The translations under genes and the position numbers were made by a program. Source: Owenia fusiformis (Eukaryota > Annelida > Polychaeta > Sabellida > Oweniidae). Taken from it: 64,000 nt of DNA. The notes beneath the pieces are model-generated. The model saw only the letters and a list, made by a program, of their open reading frames with translations. It was not told where the DNA came from and ran no database searches. Position 1 is the stretch's first letter, and each line of letters begins with the position of its first letter. Below are positions 20,580-34,600 of this stretch, in pieces. Location of the stretch: positions 14,883,375 to 14,947,374 of the forward strand of contig CAIIXF020000005.1 of NCBI GenBank assembly GCA_903813345.2, written 5' to 3'.

Positions 20580-21975
20580 CACACCAGAAAGGCAATTTTC
20601 AAAATGGTTGCTCACTAGCCAAGTTGTCATCAGAAGAAATAATATGCTTTTAATTAGCCACCTCTAAAATTTTTGAAAAATCGCAAACGTACTTGTAAAA
20701 TAACACACATAAAAATGGTGGCCATTTTTCAAAATGGCCGACTACTCCCAAAAGTTTTATTAGACAATGTGCCAGGCTTAAAGTATTCACATGTCAAATA
20801 TTAACAAAATCGCTCCACTACTTTTCGAGTTATAGTAAAATACATTAAAATGGTGGCCATTTTTCAAAATGGCCACCTTCTACCAAAAGCGTCATTAGAA
20901 ATAGACAGTGTGCCATGCTTATAGTATTCACATACCAAATATGAACAAAATCGCTCCACTACTTTTCGAGTTATAGTAAAATACGTTAAAATGGCGGCCA
21001 TTTTTCAAAATTGTTTTCAAAATGGCCGCCTTCTACCAAAAGTGTCATAGGACAGTGTGCCATGCTTATAGTATTCACATACCAAATATGAACAAAATCG
21101 CTCTACTACTTTTCGAGTTATAGTAAAATATTTTAAAATGGCGGCCATTTTTCAAATTTTTTTTCAAAATGGCCGCCTTCTACCAAAAGTGTCATAGGAC
21201 AGTGTGCCATGCTTACAGTATTCACATACCAAATATGAACAAAATTGCTCCTCTACTTTTCGAGTTATAGTAAAATGCGTTAAAATGGCGGCCATTTTTC
21301 AAAATGGCCGCCTTCTACCAAAAGTGTCATAGGACAATGTGCCATGCTCTATATAGTATTCACATACCAAATATGAACAAAATCGCTCCACTTCTTTTCG
21401 AGTTATAGTAAAATGCGTTAAGATGGCGGCCATTTTTAAAAATGGCGGCCATTTTAAAAAATGGCCGCCTTCTACCAAAAGTGTCTTAAGACAGTGTGCA
21501 ATGCTTATAGTATTCACATACCAAATATGAACAAAATCGCTCCACTATTTTTTGAGTTACAGCCAAAATCATAAAATGACAAGTAAATGCCGCCATTTTT
21601 CAAGATGGCTGCCATTGGCTTCTTTAATATCTACATTTGTAGCATTATTAATGTCCTTTATAATTTTTTTACATTTAAAACATATTGCTATTACAGTTTT
21701 ACATATTGCACCTAAATTACTGTAAAATCGTCACTAAAATGGCCGCCATTTTGAAATGAGCGGCCATTTTTAAAATCGGCTTTCGAGCAGAACTTCTACC
21801 CCCATAGGGTATATGTGTACAAAATATGAACAAAATCGGTCCAATGGTATTTGAGTTATTGCCCGGACGGACGGACAGACGTACGTACATACGGACGTAC
21901 GTATGTACGGACGGACGGACGACGGACGGACGGAGGCGTTCCCTATATCCCTCCGAACTTCGTTCGATGGGATAA
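20580..21975 (+). repeat. ~135-148-bp tandem repeat with AAAATGGCGGCC motifs
   Basis: About five good copies and flanking degenerate ones. Each contains AAAATGGCGGCCATTTTTC, then AAAATGGCCGCC, then ACCAAATATGAACAAAATCG and ACTTTTCGAGTTATAGTAAA. GTTATAGTAAAAT recurs near 20829, 20970, 21118, 21264 and 21404. It ends with a (GACG)n/(ACGT)n microsatellite and CCTCCGAACTTCGTTCGATG. The layout, a repeated body with a simple-repeat terminus, suggests a dispersed element with internally amplified units rather than a plain satellite. Confidence 0.9.
21865..21935 (+). repeat. (GACG)n / (TACG)n microsatellite
   Basis: Alternating GGAC and GTAC tetranucleotides, with the palindromic run ACGTACGT in the middle. 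It sits at the 3' edge of the ~140-bp repeat block and probably belongs to the same element. Confidence 0.9.
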
Positions 21976-24900
21976 TTAAGCAGCCATAATGGACCTTCTT
22001 TCTCAAGCAGAGGTCCTTTGCCAAGTTAACTTCAACCTATAACATTTGAACCCAATCTATTAACTGTTATTTGAGATGAATGATCGGCTCCTCTATATAA
22101 TTCCTAAACTTTGTTAACGGAGATAATTAGGTCATTAAATATAACATATGCACTATATCGTTTATGAATAAGCTTAACTTAGGCCAAATGATATATGGTG
22201 CCCTAAGGGTAATTGATTAAAAAGTTCTGCAATGATGTTAATATGATGATCATACGAACATGCTCATAATGATGCAATTTGATTTTGACATTATTAACTA
22301 ATGAAGGGCATTGGCAAAAATACACTTTTGTTTGGATTTGTACCATGAAAACTAGCGAATAATGCACTATACACATTGAAAACCGTTAATTTGAATTTTA
22401 GACCTACCAGATGCTTGAAAATCAAGGATTGTGTTTAACAGAATAATGTATCAGCAGAAGCCAGAAAGGCATTTTTGTTTTGCTTTATATGGAACAAGTT
22501 TGAAGAAAAACGGTGGCACATTCCTTAATTTTCAAATATCCAGTAGGTTTAAAATTCAAATAAATTAATGATTTTCAACGAGCATAGTTGGACTCGTGTA
22601 TATATCCATTAGTGAACTTGGGGTATGTTCCGAGGTCATTGTGGACCCTCAGATGCTCACGATAAGTTCAGCTCTGGTTAATACAGTAATTACGCCTGTA
22701 ATTATTGAACATCGAAAACAAATGTATTGTTTATAAAAAATGGATTTATTCACATGACTTTTTTATATAAAATACATAAAGACTATTTACACATTATTCA
22801 TTAATGATTTCAAGCCTACCTTTTTAGTAGACTAGATAAAAAAGCGAACACATTTATCTTCTTACCAAGACATGGGATTCAAAGATCAAAGGGATTTCAT
22901 GAACACAAAATCAGTGGGGCCAAAATTCTGATTGCTTGTTTCAAGAGCTTTCACTCTGGAAAGCTCATGCTTGTTTTAGTTATTGAAACTATTGGCATCA
23001 AAGATGTAATATTTGAAAAAAACATCTGGATTTCTATTTTAATATTGACTCAATACAAATTAGGTCAATCTATTGATTAACACTTACATATGTGATTTAT
23101 CCTTTGTTAGCATTCATGAAATAGAGGAGCAAATTCCAGAAATCAATTTGAATTATCTTTTTTAGAGGAAGGCTGTCTGAAAATGTAATTGATTATATTT
23201 GAAGTAAACATCAAATTATTGATATGATCTCTTATCGGGAAAATGTGAACGTGAAACAGAGACACGTGAAACAGAGACACATGAAACAGAGACACGTGAA
23301 ACAGAGACACGTGAAATATGGCAGAGACATGTTTGATATCAGAACTGTTATCTGGTTATACCGATTACATTGTTTAGAATTGTGACTTGATTATGTAATA
23401 TGTTTTGATGATAAACAATCGATTATAATGTAGATAAGATGTGTATCTTAATGTATACATTTGTACTACATGCCTGATATATGAAGCCTACTTAGCAAGC
23501 ATTTAATTCAGATGATGTCACAAAATTTAATAGTCTAGTACACAGATCCAAATATTAGGTTCAATATCAGCCAATTATTGGAGCTATGGACTACACTAAC
23601 CAAATATTGATTGATTTTTCTGAACATAGTGCTAACACTGGTATATTATACTAAAATGTACAAAATTAAAATTTACAACAATAACATTTTGAAATAAATA
23701 AATAACGACCCCTTGAATATGATGATACCATTGCAAATATTCAAACACATATGAAATTTTCCGAGAAGGGAAAGTGTAATAATGAACAAAACTATTTTTT
23801 GACCAAACCCTGTTAATTTTAAGTGCATGTTGAAGCCAACTGTTTCAATATGTCTTAGATCGAATAGCCTCCAATTCAATTTGTTTAACTTTTGCATGGT
23901 ATATCACACAATAGGTTGACTTGTAGTCAGTTGTATAGTTTTTGCATAGTGATGTGGCATACCTTTTTTACAAACTTAGACAAGAATTTTGATATCAAGT
24001 AAAAGGCCTAATTCTAAATAGACCATTTTAACGCAAAATAAATGAAATTCATCTGTCTTTGATTCCATAATGGCAGAATCCTGGAATCGTTGACATAATA
24101 AAATTTCACGAATCCTTATTCCATAATAACAATCAATCTGAAAATCGGCCTTCAGCATAGCAATGTTCTGATGTAAAGGTATTCTGCATTCTAAAAGCAG
24201 GTTCAATATAAGCTCTATGCTACAAGACTATAGTTTTAGATATAATTTACACTTTATACATTTTCTGATATTTAACTCAATTATGAACACTATCGTAAAT
24301 CTGCTTCTTGAATGCTTGATATTTTGAACACTTTCATAAAATCCTTGAAGAACACAGTTTTGGAAATATTATTCTCAAACCTGAAAATTACAATATTTTA
24401 CCATGAACATTTCTGGTTTAACTCCTAAGATTGCTATTGGCAACCAACTTTGACATGAAAATAATGGTTTCCGTCCATAGTTGATTTTGCTACAGAATCA
24501 GATTCTTTCTGATTGCCTAAGACAAAAAACTGATTGTGACTATTTTTTTAGCTTTGAACACAATATTGATGATTGTTAAATTGGCGACCAAAACACTGAA
24601 AATTGAACACAGTACAGTAAAAACTCTCGTGGAACGCCTCTACAAAAGGAACTCTTTTTGTGATTCAAAGGCCACTTACACAAGTTTACACTAGATTATA
24701 CATGTACTTGCTTTCAAATTTATGAGCAATTGTTCAACCTTGATTGATTTCATTTGCAGATTACAACACAGGTTTATTAGAACACGGGTTTATAAGAACA
24801 CGGGTTTGTACATGTTGTAAAGGAACACATCGCATGATCACACATTTCTCGGTAACAAAAATAATTTACATCAATATTAAGTAGTTTGAAAATACAAACA

Positions 24901-25189
24901 TGTTTAGAATAAGTTATTCAGCCATCACCTTTCTGCTTTCAAATTGACATATTGTTGACCAACCATGTGTGGCTTCCTTAGACATTGAAAGATAACAAGG
25001 TCATGTTGATTTCTCAAAATTCATAAAGAATTCCCTCATTTAAAGATGCAGATTGAGCAATGGCATACATTCATTTCGATCAACACCAATGAATAGCATG
25101 GTATGCATGCACCTTTAACATTTAATGAGAATACAGAGAAACTGCATAATCTCCTGCTTGAAGAAATGCTTGCCATCAACTTGCACCCT
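21976..25189. other. Gene-free AT-rich region
   Basis: No coding exon with splice support was found on either strand. The only structured piece is the 15-bp array at 23251-23310. Confidence 0.45.
23251..23310 (+). repeat. 15-bp tandem repeat, four copies
   Basis: Four consecutive copies of GTGAAACAGAGACAC, with a single G-to-A change at the start of the third. A fifth partial copy is broken by TATGGC. Confidence 0.95.
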
Positions 25190-25545
25190 TTAAGATAAGT
25201 TGTGCAACCTTTCATGTAAGTTATACAACCTTTAATGTAAGTTGTACAACATTTCATGTATGTTGTACAACCTTTCATGTAAGTTGTACAACCTTTCATG
25301 TAAGCTGTGCAACCTTTCATGTAAGCTGTGCAACTGTTCATGCAAGTTGTACAACCATTCATGTATGTTGTACAACCTTTCATGTAAGCTGTGAAACCAT
25401 TCATGTAAGTTGTACAACCTTTCATGTAAGTTGTGCAACCATTCATGTAAGTTGTGCAACTGTTCATGTAAGCTTGTGAAACCATTCATGTAAGTTGTAC
25501 AACCGTTCATGTAAGTTGTGCAAGCTTTGATGAAATCTTGCAACC
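25190..25545 (-). repeat. 21-bp minisatellite (TTTCATGTAAGTTGTACAACC)
   Basis: About 16 copies with variants at two or three positions (GTGCAACC, CCATTC). Because 21 is a multiple of three, two minus-strand frames stay open (149 and 103 codons) and encode a seven-residue YMKGCTT-like repeat. There is no signal peptide, splice support or flanking coding sequence, so I treat the frames as repeat artefacts. Confidence 0.9.
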
Positions 25546-26024
25546 TTTAAGGCAAGTTGTGTCAATTCTACATGAAGCAAAACATATTTAAATGCTAATG
25601 GAAGTCCAGCTGATCAGGAGGTAGGTATAAAGGCATTTTTGCACACGTATGATTGTTTCCTGCGCTACGAAATGGTCAATTGTGGAAATTTGATATATTC
25701 AAATCTTACATCCACTTAGTACAGTAGGGTTAAAATCTACTGGACATTTCCATTTTGTTTTTGCGCGATGTAGTATAATGGAAAACTAACACTTGTGCAA
25801 ATGTATAGTAGAGAAATACTCATAGGTTTATCATGTACCAGTTCTAAGACATCTCAGTGGGAAGTGTGCACAAAAATTAAATAAATAACAATATTGGTCA
25901 AGTTCTTCAAACATTAAAAAGTTATGGAAGTCAGTTGTCTAGTTTGCAATAACTTAGTTAATCTCAGAAATATCAATTGATCTGTAGAACCATAATTATA
26001 CTTATGGAGAACAGAATAATACCA

Positions 26025-26360
26025 AAGTAACATTAATCAATGCTAAAGTAACATGATTAATACCACAGCAACATTAATCAATGCTACAGTAACATGATTA
26101 ATACCACAGAAACATTAATCAATGCTACAGTAACATGATTAATACCACAGTAACATTAAACAATGCTACAGTAACATGATTAATACCACAGTAACATTAA
26201 TCAATGCTACAGTAACATGATTAATACCACAGTAACATTAATCAATGCTACAGTAACATGAATTAATACCACAGTAAGATTAATCAATGCTACAGTAACA
26301 TGATTAATACCACAGTAACATTAATCAATGCTACAGTAACATGAATTAATACCACAGTAG
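26025..26360 (+). repeat. 41-bp tandem repeat built from two ~20-bp halves
   Basis: About eight copies alternate AACATTAATCAATGCTACAG with TAACATGATTAATACCACAG. Two copies have an extra A (ATGAATTAATACC). Both halves share ACAGTAACAT, so the 41-bp unit is itself a diverged dimer. Confidence 0.95.
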
Positions 26361-28539
26361 TATTAACCATGGCTCCAGTAACATCAAAGTTACAGTGAAG
26401 TGCCTAAGATTGAATTGCCCTAGAACTGCTACAAGATAATCCTTTTGAATCACATTTCATAAATCCACTAAAACAGACATCATTCTTACTTTATAGGATG
26501 TTCAACAGTGTTAACAGTTGTGGAAAAAAGAAATCAATTTCTTATCAGCTTTGACAAACCTGACCCTTAAAGGCCCCATGCAAAGTAAAAAAGTTGAAAA
26601 TATGTTTTTATAATTCATTTACTATGATTCATGACTTTAAAAGTTGTTTTTGAGATTTCTGAATCTCCACATCGCACTCGATTTGGCCAAAATCTGGTCA
26701 AAATATTATAAAATAAAAATTATCTTTTGGCCCTCTCATGAAAAAATTAATTTCATTTTTTCCAGAAGCGTCAATATGTGAACACAATCCCTTAGGATTT
26801 AAATTACAATTACGAAGCTATTGTTCTAAAACATCATCCTCCGAACACAGGCCTCCAGAACACATACCTTACTTAGGAACATAGTCGTTGATGTCTGGAG
26901 CACTGCGTTTGGAGGATGTGAAAAAAATGCTTCAAATAATTTAGGTATCTTGATATGTAACATAAACAACTATATTAATGCATACAATGAGCCCTGATCT
27001 AGAACCTTGGTAATATTTACACATATGGGTACCCATCATAAAAGTCGCGATAGTCATGCTTTGAAATGCAAAGTAGAGTGGAAAATACTGAAATCAGCAA
27101 GGAATAAAGTAAAAAGATATGTTGTTTACACTTTAAATTGCATAGAATTGCCGACTTTAAAAAATGTAGTAGAATTCCATGGAATTGATTCATGGAATAA
27201 TAATAAGCAGACAGACTTCAATACATGGGTACCCTCTAGGGGACATTGTGTGATTAATGTACACAAATAAAATTATATTCGATTAAAAGTACATAATAAA
27301 ATCATTCTTTTGTACACTTAGTCAAACTTTAAAATATTCTTAACAAAATAACTGCCAAATCTTTTAATATTGGCACTGTGATTTGCAAATCAATACAAAT
27401 GGATTTTTTCTGTGTGGATGCATATTTTGTGTTCATGCTTTAACATTTTGTAATGCATGTTCTTGATTTTGAGAATGGATTTCTCTAATGTTTCTAGAGG
27501 GTTTATGATTATTCCTTAAAATATTCAAAAATATTATTTTGAAGTTAAAGACAGAAAAAACATGTTATAAATCATACTGAATACATCGCTTTAAATGTTA
27601 CAATTGTTATATAAATGTGCGTCTGTACAACTGTGCATAACATATGTTATCATATATGATATGATTATGCAGATCTTGTACCTTTGCCTTTCTATCAATT
27701 GGAATGTAATCTACGTCTTCATTTCATTAGTGAACTTAAAAAAAATCATGTACCAAAACTTTTAAGTACATATACTGTATTTCAATATCTAAGATATGGC
27801 AGATGTAATATGACATCACTTATATTGGTCTATGAAATGTTTTGAAATGAATTTACAGATTTGTGATGTCATAGTTTAGCAAAAGACCAGGATGCAGCCG
27901 CATAAGACTTGACCTCCAAGTTAATTTTCCGACGGATATATATGAAAAAAACATGACAACTGCTCTGTAATTCAGTTTTGACGAGTAGATCAGAAATCTT
28001 TACGCGGCACCCTGGCATTATTTCAATGTATGATGTATTGTTTGTATGTTATGTAATGTTTGTGTTTCTTTAACTCTTTCAACTCTACAATGGCACTCTG
28101 GAATTAGTTCACTCTTTCAGCATTCACAAAATGTCCGATCATTCTAAACTCCCAAGATCTTGATTGCGATCCCACTATGGGACTCTGTACCATAGTTACT
28201 TAGGATACTGTACACTATACACCCCAGTCCCATATACTGCATTGTTCTAGATATTTACATTCTACGGTAGGTTTTCTGGCCCATAAGAAAAATTTGTGAT
28301 AGCAGAGAGAGGGTCATTTTTTCTATTTTCAAAGAACAGGGAATTTTGCAAAAGAAACTGAAGTACTGAATTATACAAAAATCTAGAAAATCACGAAAAT
28401 TAAAAATACATAAATTTTGAAGTTTACCCCTCCCTCTATCTTTCTTACAGGCCATTTACTACTACCACACAAATCGAGCGAGTCAGCTGTTGCCGGGAGA
28501 TGGTTGACTAGCTCTAGATGTTGTCTCTCCAAGGTGATA
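26361..28539. other. No gene recognised; right part probably PRC1 3' UTR
   Basis: AT-rich. The last several hundred bases before 28540 lie directly downstream (minus strand) of the PRC1 stop codon and are likely its 3' UTR. The 87-codon plus-strand frame at 27007-27270 has no motif and is bounded by GGGTACCC-type repeats, so it is not called. Confidence 0.4.
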
Positions 28540-28620
28540 TTACAACAGATGTGTGACGCCTTGACTACTAGGTACAACACTACTCCGACAGTTAGGCCGT
28601 GATTTAGGATTAAGTCCATT
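28540..28620 (-). CDS. PRC1: PRC1 terminal coding exon
   Basis: After a TTTTTCAG acceptor, 26 codons ([20 protein letters not shown] then GVTHLL) and TAA at 28540-28542. Phase 0 continues directly from SYKDFA. The longer 111-codon frame across this region is in the wrong phase for the upstream donor and is rejected. Confidence 0.82.
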   Translation of the reverse strand, partial: NGLNPKSRPNCRSSVVPSSQGVTHLL

Positions 28621-31600
28621 CTGAAAAATAAGTGAATAACTGAAAATGCTATATTGACCTCAGAATGAGATCTAGGACTTGTATGGATGAAAGAGTAATA
28701 GAGTTGTTCCAGTCCCATTGGTTTCTGTGTAAGTATAATGTTATCAAAACTTAAAATGCATTTTTTGACAACGTTGTGAAGCCATTTTTAGCCATAATTT
28801 GTCGAAGTTCATAAGATGCATTTAATTGTTTTTTATTCCCAATTAAACTAAAATAAAAGATCATGTTATAGTTCTGTGTTATACACAGAGTATATTTCCT
28901 AATTTGGAAGAATCCATCCTCATAACACCTCTAATTGTGAATACTTACTGCAAAATCTTTGTATGATCCCGTGCTTTCCACAGACACATCATTGACCTCC
29001 TTAGCCATAGTAGTTTGGCTGAATGGGTTCTGCGTCTCATTGCGGTCTGTAAGAGCCTTCCTCGTCATCCTCTGGGGGGTAGGTCTCAGCTGTTTGGGGG
29101 TCTAAATAAATATGTATAAATTGAATATCTGGTTTCAATACAATATTAACAATAATGAATAATTTAGATATAAAAGACGTGACAGTCTATTTTATGAGAT
29201 GCACAAAAATAGAGGTTGTGCATCCTTTAATTTGAACTTCATAACTTTATATTCATAACTAAAATTAAATATATAAGCATCATATAAAATGTAGGCATAT
29301 ATCAGTTTTACTACCTCTACTAAATAATTACATCAATTTATCCCATAGTTGAGGTCAAATTTGCATGGAATCTTGCTCGTAATAGTTTACTTAGTTTTAC
29401 TTCCTCTACCTCTACTAAATAATTACATCAATTTATCCCATAGTTGAGGTCAAATCTGCATGGAATCTTGCTCATAATAGTTTACTTATTTAATTTCAAT
29501 CCCGAGTCAAGTGTTTGTTACCTTGGTACCAGTAACTGGTCGAGGGGGTCGAGTAGGTGGGCCAAAGGGAGATGCGAACACAGATGTAGTATGGTTGCGA
29601 GATACAGACTGGGGAGTCTGTATACGTGACTGGGTCATTGCCCCAGGGGTGCGTGACATATCATTTAGCTGCAAATATAGAGGGCGCTGGTCAGGATTAG
29701 GATCTATAGCTACTAGCTATGGTATTATTTTAGGAAAACCAATAGTGAAAAATTATTGAATTTTATCATTGACTGATCTTTACGCTTGCATGCAAACTAA
29801 GCATAACTTTCACTATTGACTCTCCACTCTTATATTAGTAAGACTGAAATGTCATGAAATGTTTTCTTGCAAAATAAAATGCAAAGAAACACAGAAATTT
29901 CATAACAATATAATATAAAGGCCAAAGAAAGCATGAAAAAGTGCATGAACTTTGATATACAGGTTTATTCAAAATCAATCAATAGTTATAATTAAAAAGC
30001 GTAATCATTCATGGTATATATTAAAGACAAACCAGAAAAGCTGTAGCTGAGCTGTAGCATATGAGGGGCATAGACCAAGATTCTATGATACATATGACAA
30101 CTTTTTCTGAAGCAATCAAAATTAAAGTGATGTAAGTCTTTGGCAATAGGCAGAATAAAAATCAAATATTTGTCATAAATCATAAAATTTAGGTCTACGT
30201 CATGATTCCAATATGATAAATAAACAAATTGTTAAAAACACCTTTTATAATTCATTCTGACACTCATTACATCTCATTTCTTACAAAAGCCAAAGAATCA
30301 TATCTGTGATAAGAAAATAGATACAATGAGTATCAGAATGATCTCAATTTGGATGTTACTGCTCAATCATTTTAGAGCTCCACTTTAATTGTACTAGTGA
30401 TTGTGACATCATTTATCAATTTAGAATCTACGTCACTACACATTTACCAGATTTTTTTATCAAGAAATAAGGCTGAAAAGCATATGCTTGTGGAGTTTTA
30501 GAATTTTAAACTCGATGACATATTAACTAAGAATTATATATTTAAGCACATCCAATCAAAAATAGAATAATTGACAAGAATATTACATCATAGTACAAGA
30601 ATCTAGAAGCGTTCCTATCACCAGTTGTCTACAAGATTATAAAGCATGTTACTAAGCATTCTTTGTATCTAAACTACATGTACAATGCATATTAACTACA
30701 GGGTGGTTCAAAAAGTTGAAAATTAGATTTGTTGGACCACCCTGTAGTAATTTTTCTCTGAAGCTACCTAAAAAGCAATTCTACAAGAGAAAAGTTTACA
30801 AAATCCATCACCTCTACAAAGCCTGCAATAAAGTGATTTAGAAAAGCTGTTGTTGGAGGTAGGGGGAGGGTGTGTATGGGATGATGATAGCCACACATCT
30901 CTAGGAGCCTTTGAAATGTCTAGGGACACGGTTGGATCAGGGGATCTCGTAAGTTTCTAATGTGGGTCTGGGATATATTTAAGTGGTTAGTCAACTGTAA
31001 AAACAGTTGACTTTATTTTACCAAAATTGTCAGTTTTTCTGTCAAGTCAAAAATTGATCAACTGTATGGTCAAATCAGTTCGGAAAATGGCAGTCATGCG
31101 TATCAGTGTCTTTCTCTTTTGGGTTAAGACTCACATAGTTTTTGGGTGCTGGAGATTTCAATCCAGGAATATGCATAGGAGGGGACCTAAAGCCTGCCGT
31201 GTAGTCTGCCTGCTATAACACATAAAGAAGTGAAACAAACATAAATAAATAGGTAGAAAAAAATCAAAAGATCCCTGAAGCAGAAACATGAAACTAGCAG
31301 ATATGAACTGTATATTGTATATTCCCACAGTAGCTTTCAATATTCAGTGACTGTTAAGACGTCATGCTGACATTTGCAGAATAATGAAGTTACAAAAAAG
31401 TTTTTAATTGTTGGTGGATGAAGCTTCTATTTTGAATTCTTAATCAGGCTTCAGGAACGGGGGAAGTCACAATCATTCAAAGGTACATTTTTTCTAAGGA
31501 TGTTGATATTTGAAAACAGTCTCTTCAATAGAGAAAACATATTGTAGAATTTCCAGAACTAATAACAACATGTCTTGAAATATCTATGTGTAAAAACAAA

Positions 31601-34600
31601 ATCCCCACACATTAGCATCCTTCTAGCCTTTCAAGTTCTAAAGATCTATATAAAGCAGAAGTTCTGAAGGTGACATTGAGAAAGGGAAACACAGTCACAC
31701 AGCAGACAACTATGCCAGGAGCCATACGTGGCTCAATAAGTATAGGAAATGCTATGGCACGGTGAGACTACACATTATACAGAACAATTATGAACAAATG
31801 ATCGCAGCAACTATAATAAGATAATTAATTTACATGCAATTAATATTCATACCACTGACAACACCAAATATAATATACAGCAAAACCAGCAAAGAATATT
31901 TCTTGTCTATCAATATTAATACACAATGCTCTCCATGTAAGTAAACTATGTATCTAAAATACAAACCATGCCAGGGCGCATATTTCTTTTGAATCAAAAG
32001 CAGTCACTATACCAGGCTTTGATTGTACGGTGTGCAATAAAATTGGTCAAAAGGGAACATCTCAAAATGTGAACTCTTGAATTAGATTTATACTTCTTTT
32101 AATTAAATATCATTTAAATTTCAAACATGAATAAAAATGTTTGAACTTTTAATTGGACACATGAGCGTTCACTCTAGACAGGTTTTACTGTACATTACAT
32201 GCAGTTTCTTAGCAACATTCTACATTAGCAACATGATTGTGACACAATGTTGCCCAGCAACAACACAAATATACTGTTGTTATGGTTACCTGCTTTGACT
32301 GTTGACAACAGTTTTGACACAGTTTACCACACACTGGGCACTATGAGAGAAATAAATGCATCAATTTGTGGACACATTGATATAAATATGTGTCAATAAT
32401 TGGACACTTTGAGAATAATATGTCAATATGCGGACACTTTGATAAAAAAGTGTCATTAGTGTACACTTTCAGAGGAATATATTCATTTAATGACATATTA
32501 TTATTGTGTTAATGTAATGACATATGTTGAATAGATATGCAGATGATCATAGTCTCCTCCAAGCTTTCTGCAAAAATTCTTCACAGGGATTTTATTAGCA
32601 GCAGGCAACAAGCCATTTTCAGCAGTTGTTTTCACAAAATTGCCTGTTGTTTTTAGGGAATTTTGAACTTTTCCACATCATATTTTTGATTTCCTTTAAT
32701 TTTGCCAGTTCTTTTTTTTATTTATTTAGCATGTTGTGAAAAATTCTCGTGAAACCTCTGCTTCTAGTGAAATTCTTTGTTAATTCTGCAGGTTTAGATA
32801 AGAATGAGATGAAGACAAAATTATTGTGAAAGTCATTCTTTGTCTTGGGTCTGTGGAAATGGAAAACCAGGAGGAGTGATCATATGTCAAAAATGGATGT
32901 GTCTAATGCATTTAGGCATAGAATACTAAATTAAAAAAAACATTCTTGACATATGCTTGGTATGAATAATTACAGATGGAATGACTGCTAAATAGACTAT
33001 ATAACATGTCAATCATGACTTATAAGGCCACCAAGCCTGTCACATATATACATGGAAACTGGGTGAATAAAAATTAATTAAAAAAAATTGTGATGCAACG
33101 TGCATAATCTACATGCAGTATAAAGACTATATATTTGGTTGAATGATATTTCTAATGCAGCATGTGTTGTGAATGTTATTGTTAGTAGGTTATAATGTAC
33201 ATATAAACATAAAATTGAGTCTTCACTGAATATCACTTACCTGCATAAAACAATTTTATTTTGCGATAAAATTATTTTATGTTTTTCCGTTGCTGTTCAA
33301 ACACGTCTACCATTGTCAATACGAATGTGTTTATCCCAAAGAAAAAATAAAAATTGGCACAACCCCAAAATTATAAAGAATTATATTTCATTATTACTAT
33401 GTTCCGGAAAATCAAAGGTTTCCGCGACCTAATAACTACATACAAATACACAACGCAAACTAATCTAAGCGAACACAAGCAGGCTTTAAACATAGCACGA
33501 GTACCTACCCTGCTCCGTAGACCTGTCCGCGTCCTGTTGGGAGTGCGTGACCCTAGGGTAGAGTTTGGCGTCCTGCTGCTTGCTATACTAAGCTCAGTCT
33601 GGGGGACAAGATACATAACAGTATGTACAGGGTCACCAAAAGCTCTTGACAATGTTTCACACATGTTTTAAAGTCTAATTTTTCATTCTAAATCCCTCTT
33701 TATTTTAAGGGGAGTATCCCACAATGCTTATGTTTCGATGCAAGATTGCTGGACATTTTGACAGGAAATTCCCCAAATCAACCCAATTTAAATGATCTGA
33801 ATTATATGTAAACACTGTCAAGATATTTGAGAAACATTATTATTACATCATGTTATGACGATTAGTTTGTCAATGGTATACTGGGACAAGGAAAAAGCTC
33901 AAGCAGCATCATCTTACATTTTAAAGCTAACATGCAAAATCATTCAAACATGACTAAATACAGGGTCACAGCAATTTAAACTGCAATCCCTGCCCCCTAA
34001 AAACTATTATACAGGAAGTCATAAGGAGTAAATCACAAAAATAACATGATTGGTTGAAAGATTGCTGCTGTTTGAGAACAAGTTCCTTTGTGAGTTTTAC
34101 AAACAAGAATAGATGTTCCTTAAACCTTAATATTAAACATGATTGATTAATCATTAATGAATAAACAATTAATTACTTTTAATTCAAATATTACATGTAC
34201 ACGTTTATATAATAGAGATGTTAATAAAGAGATTACTTATTGTAAAGGACCTATAAAGAAAATAGTCAATAGAATATGATATATATGTCTATAGAACCAA
34301 AATACATTAGCAAGGATGCAAAGTGCTAATTTTAAAATGCCAAAAATGTCAAGATAATATTGATATACCAAGAATTAAGCCAAACATACACAAATGGGGC
34401 AAGGAACCACATGCCTCGCAAGAGTCTCACAATGCTACATGGAGTCCCATGCAATATAAAGTAAATGCAATCCCATGCAAATAATGAATATGTTCTAGGA
34501 ACTCCGTAGGACTAGTTGGAGCTTTGGCGCATGGAGTTCCTCATGCGGCAAAACCCCATCGAGTCCCATGCAATGATGAGTCTATGTGGAGATCATACCC

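Noticed and set aside
28383-28718. 111-codon minus-strand frame starting [10 protein letters not shown]
   Set aside because: It overlaps the PRC1 terminal exon in another frame. The frame that continues the upstream phase-0 donor gives a tail-like peptide and a stop, so this longer frame is a shadow.
30807-30896. Extension of the doubtful PRC1 exon with Pro/His-rich sequence to a GTGATG donor
   Set aside because: That donor would leave phase 1, and the next exon is open only in phase 0.
31680-31765. Possible plus-strand exon ending ACG/GTGAGAC ([20 protein letters not shown])
   Set aside because: The acceptor is preceded by purine-rich sequence with no pyrimidine tract, and it is antisense to PRC1 with no partner exons.
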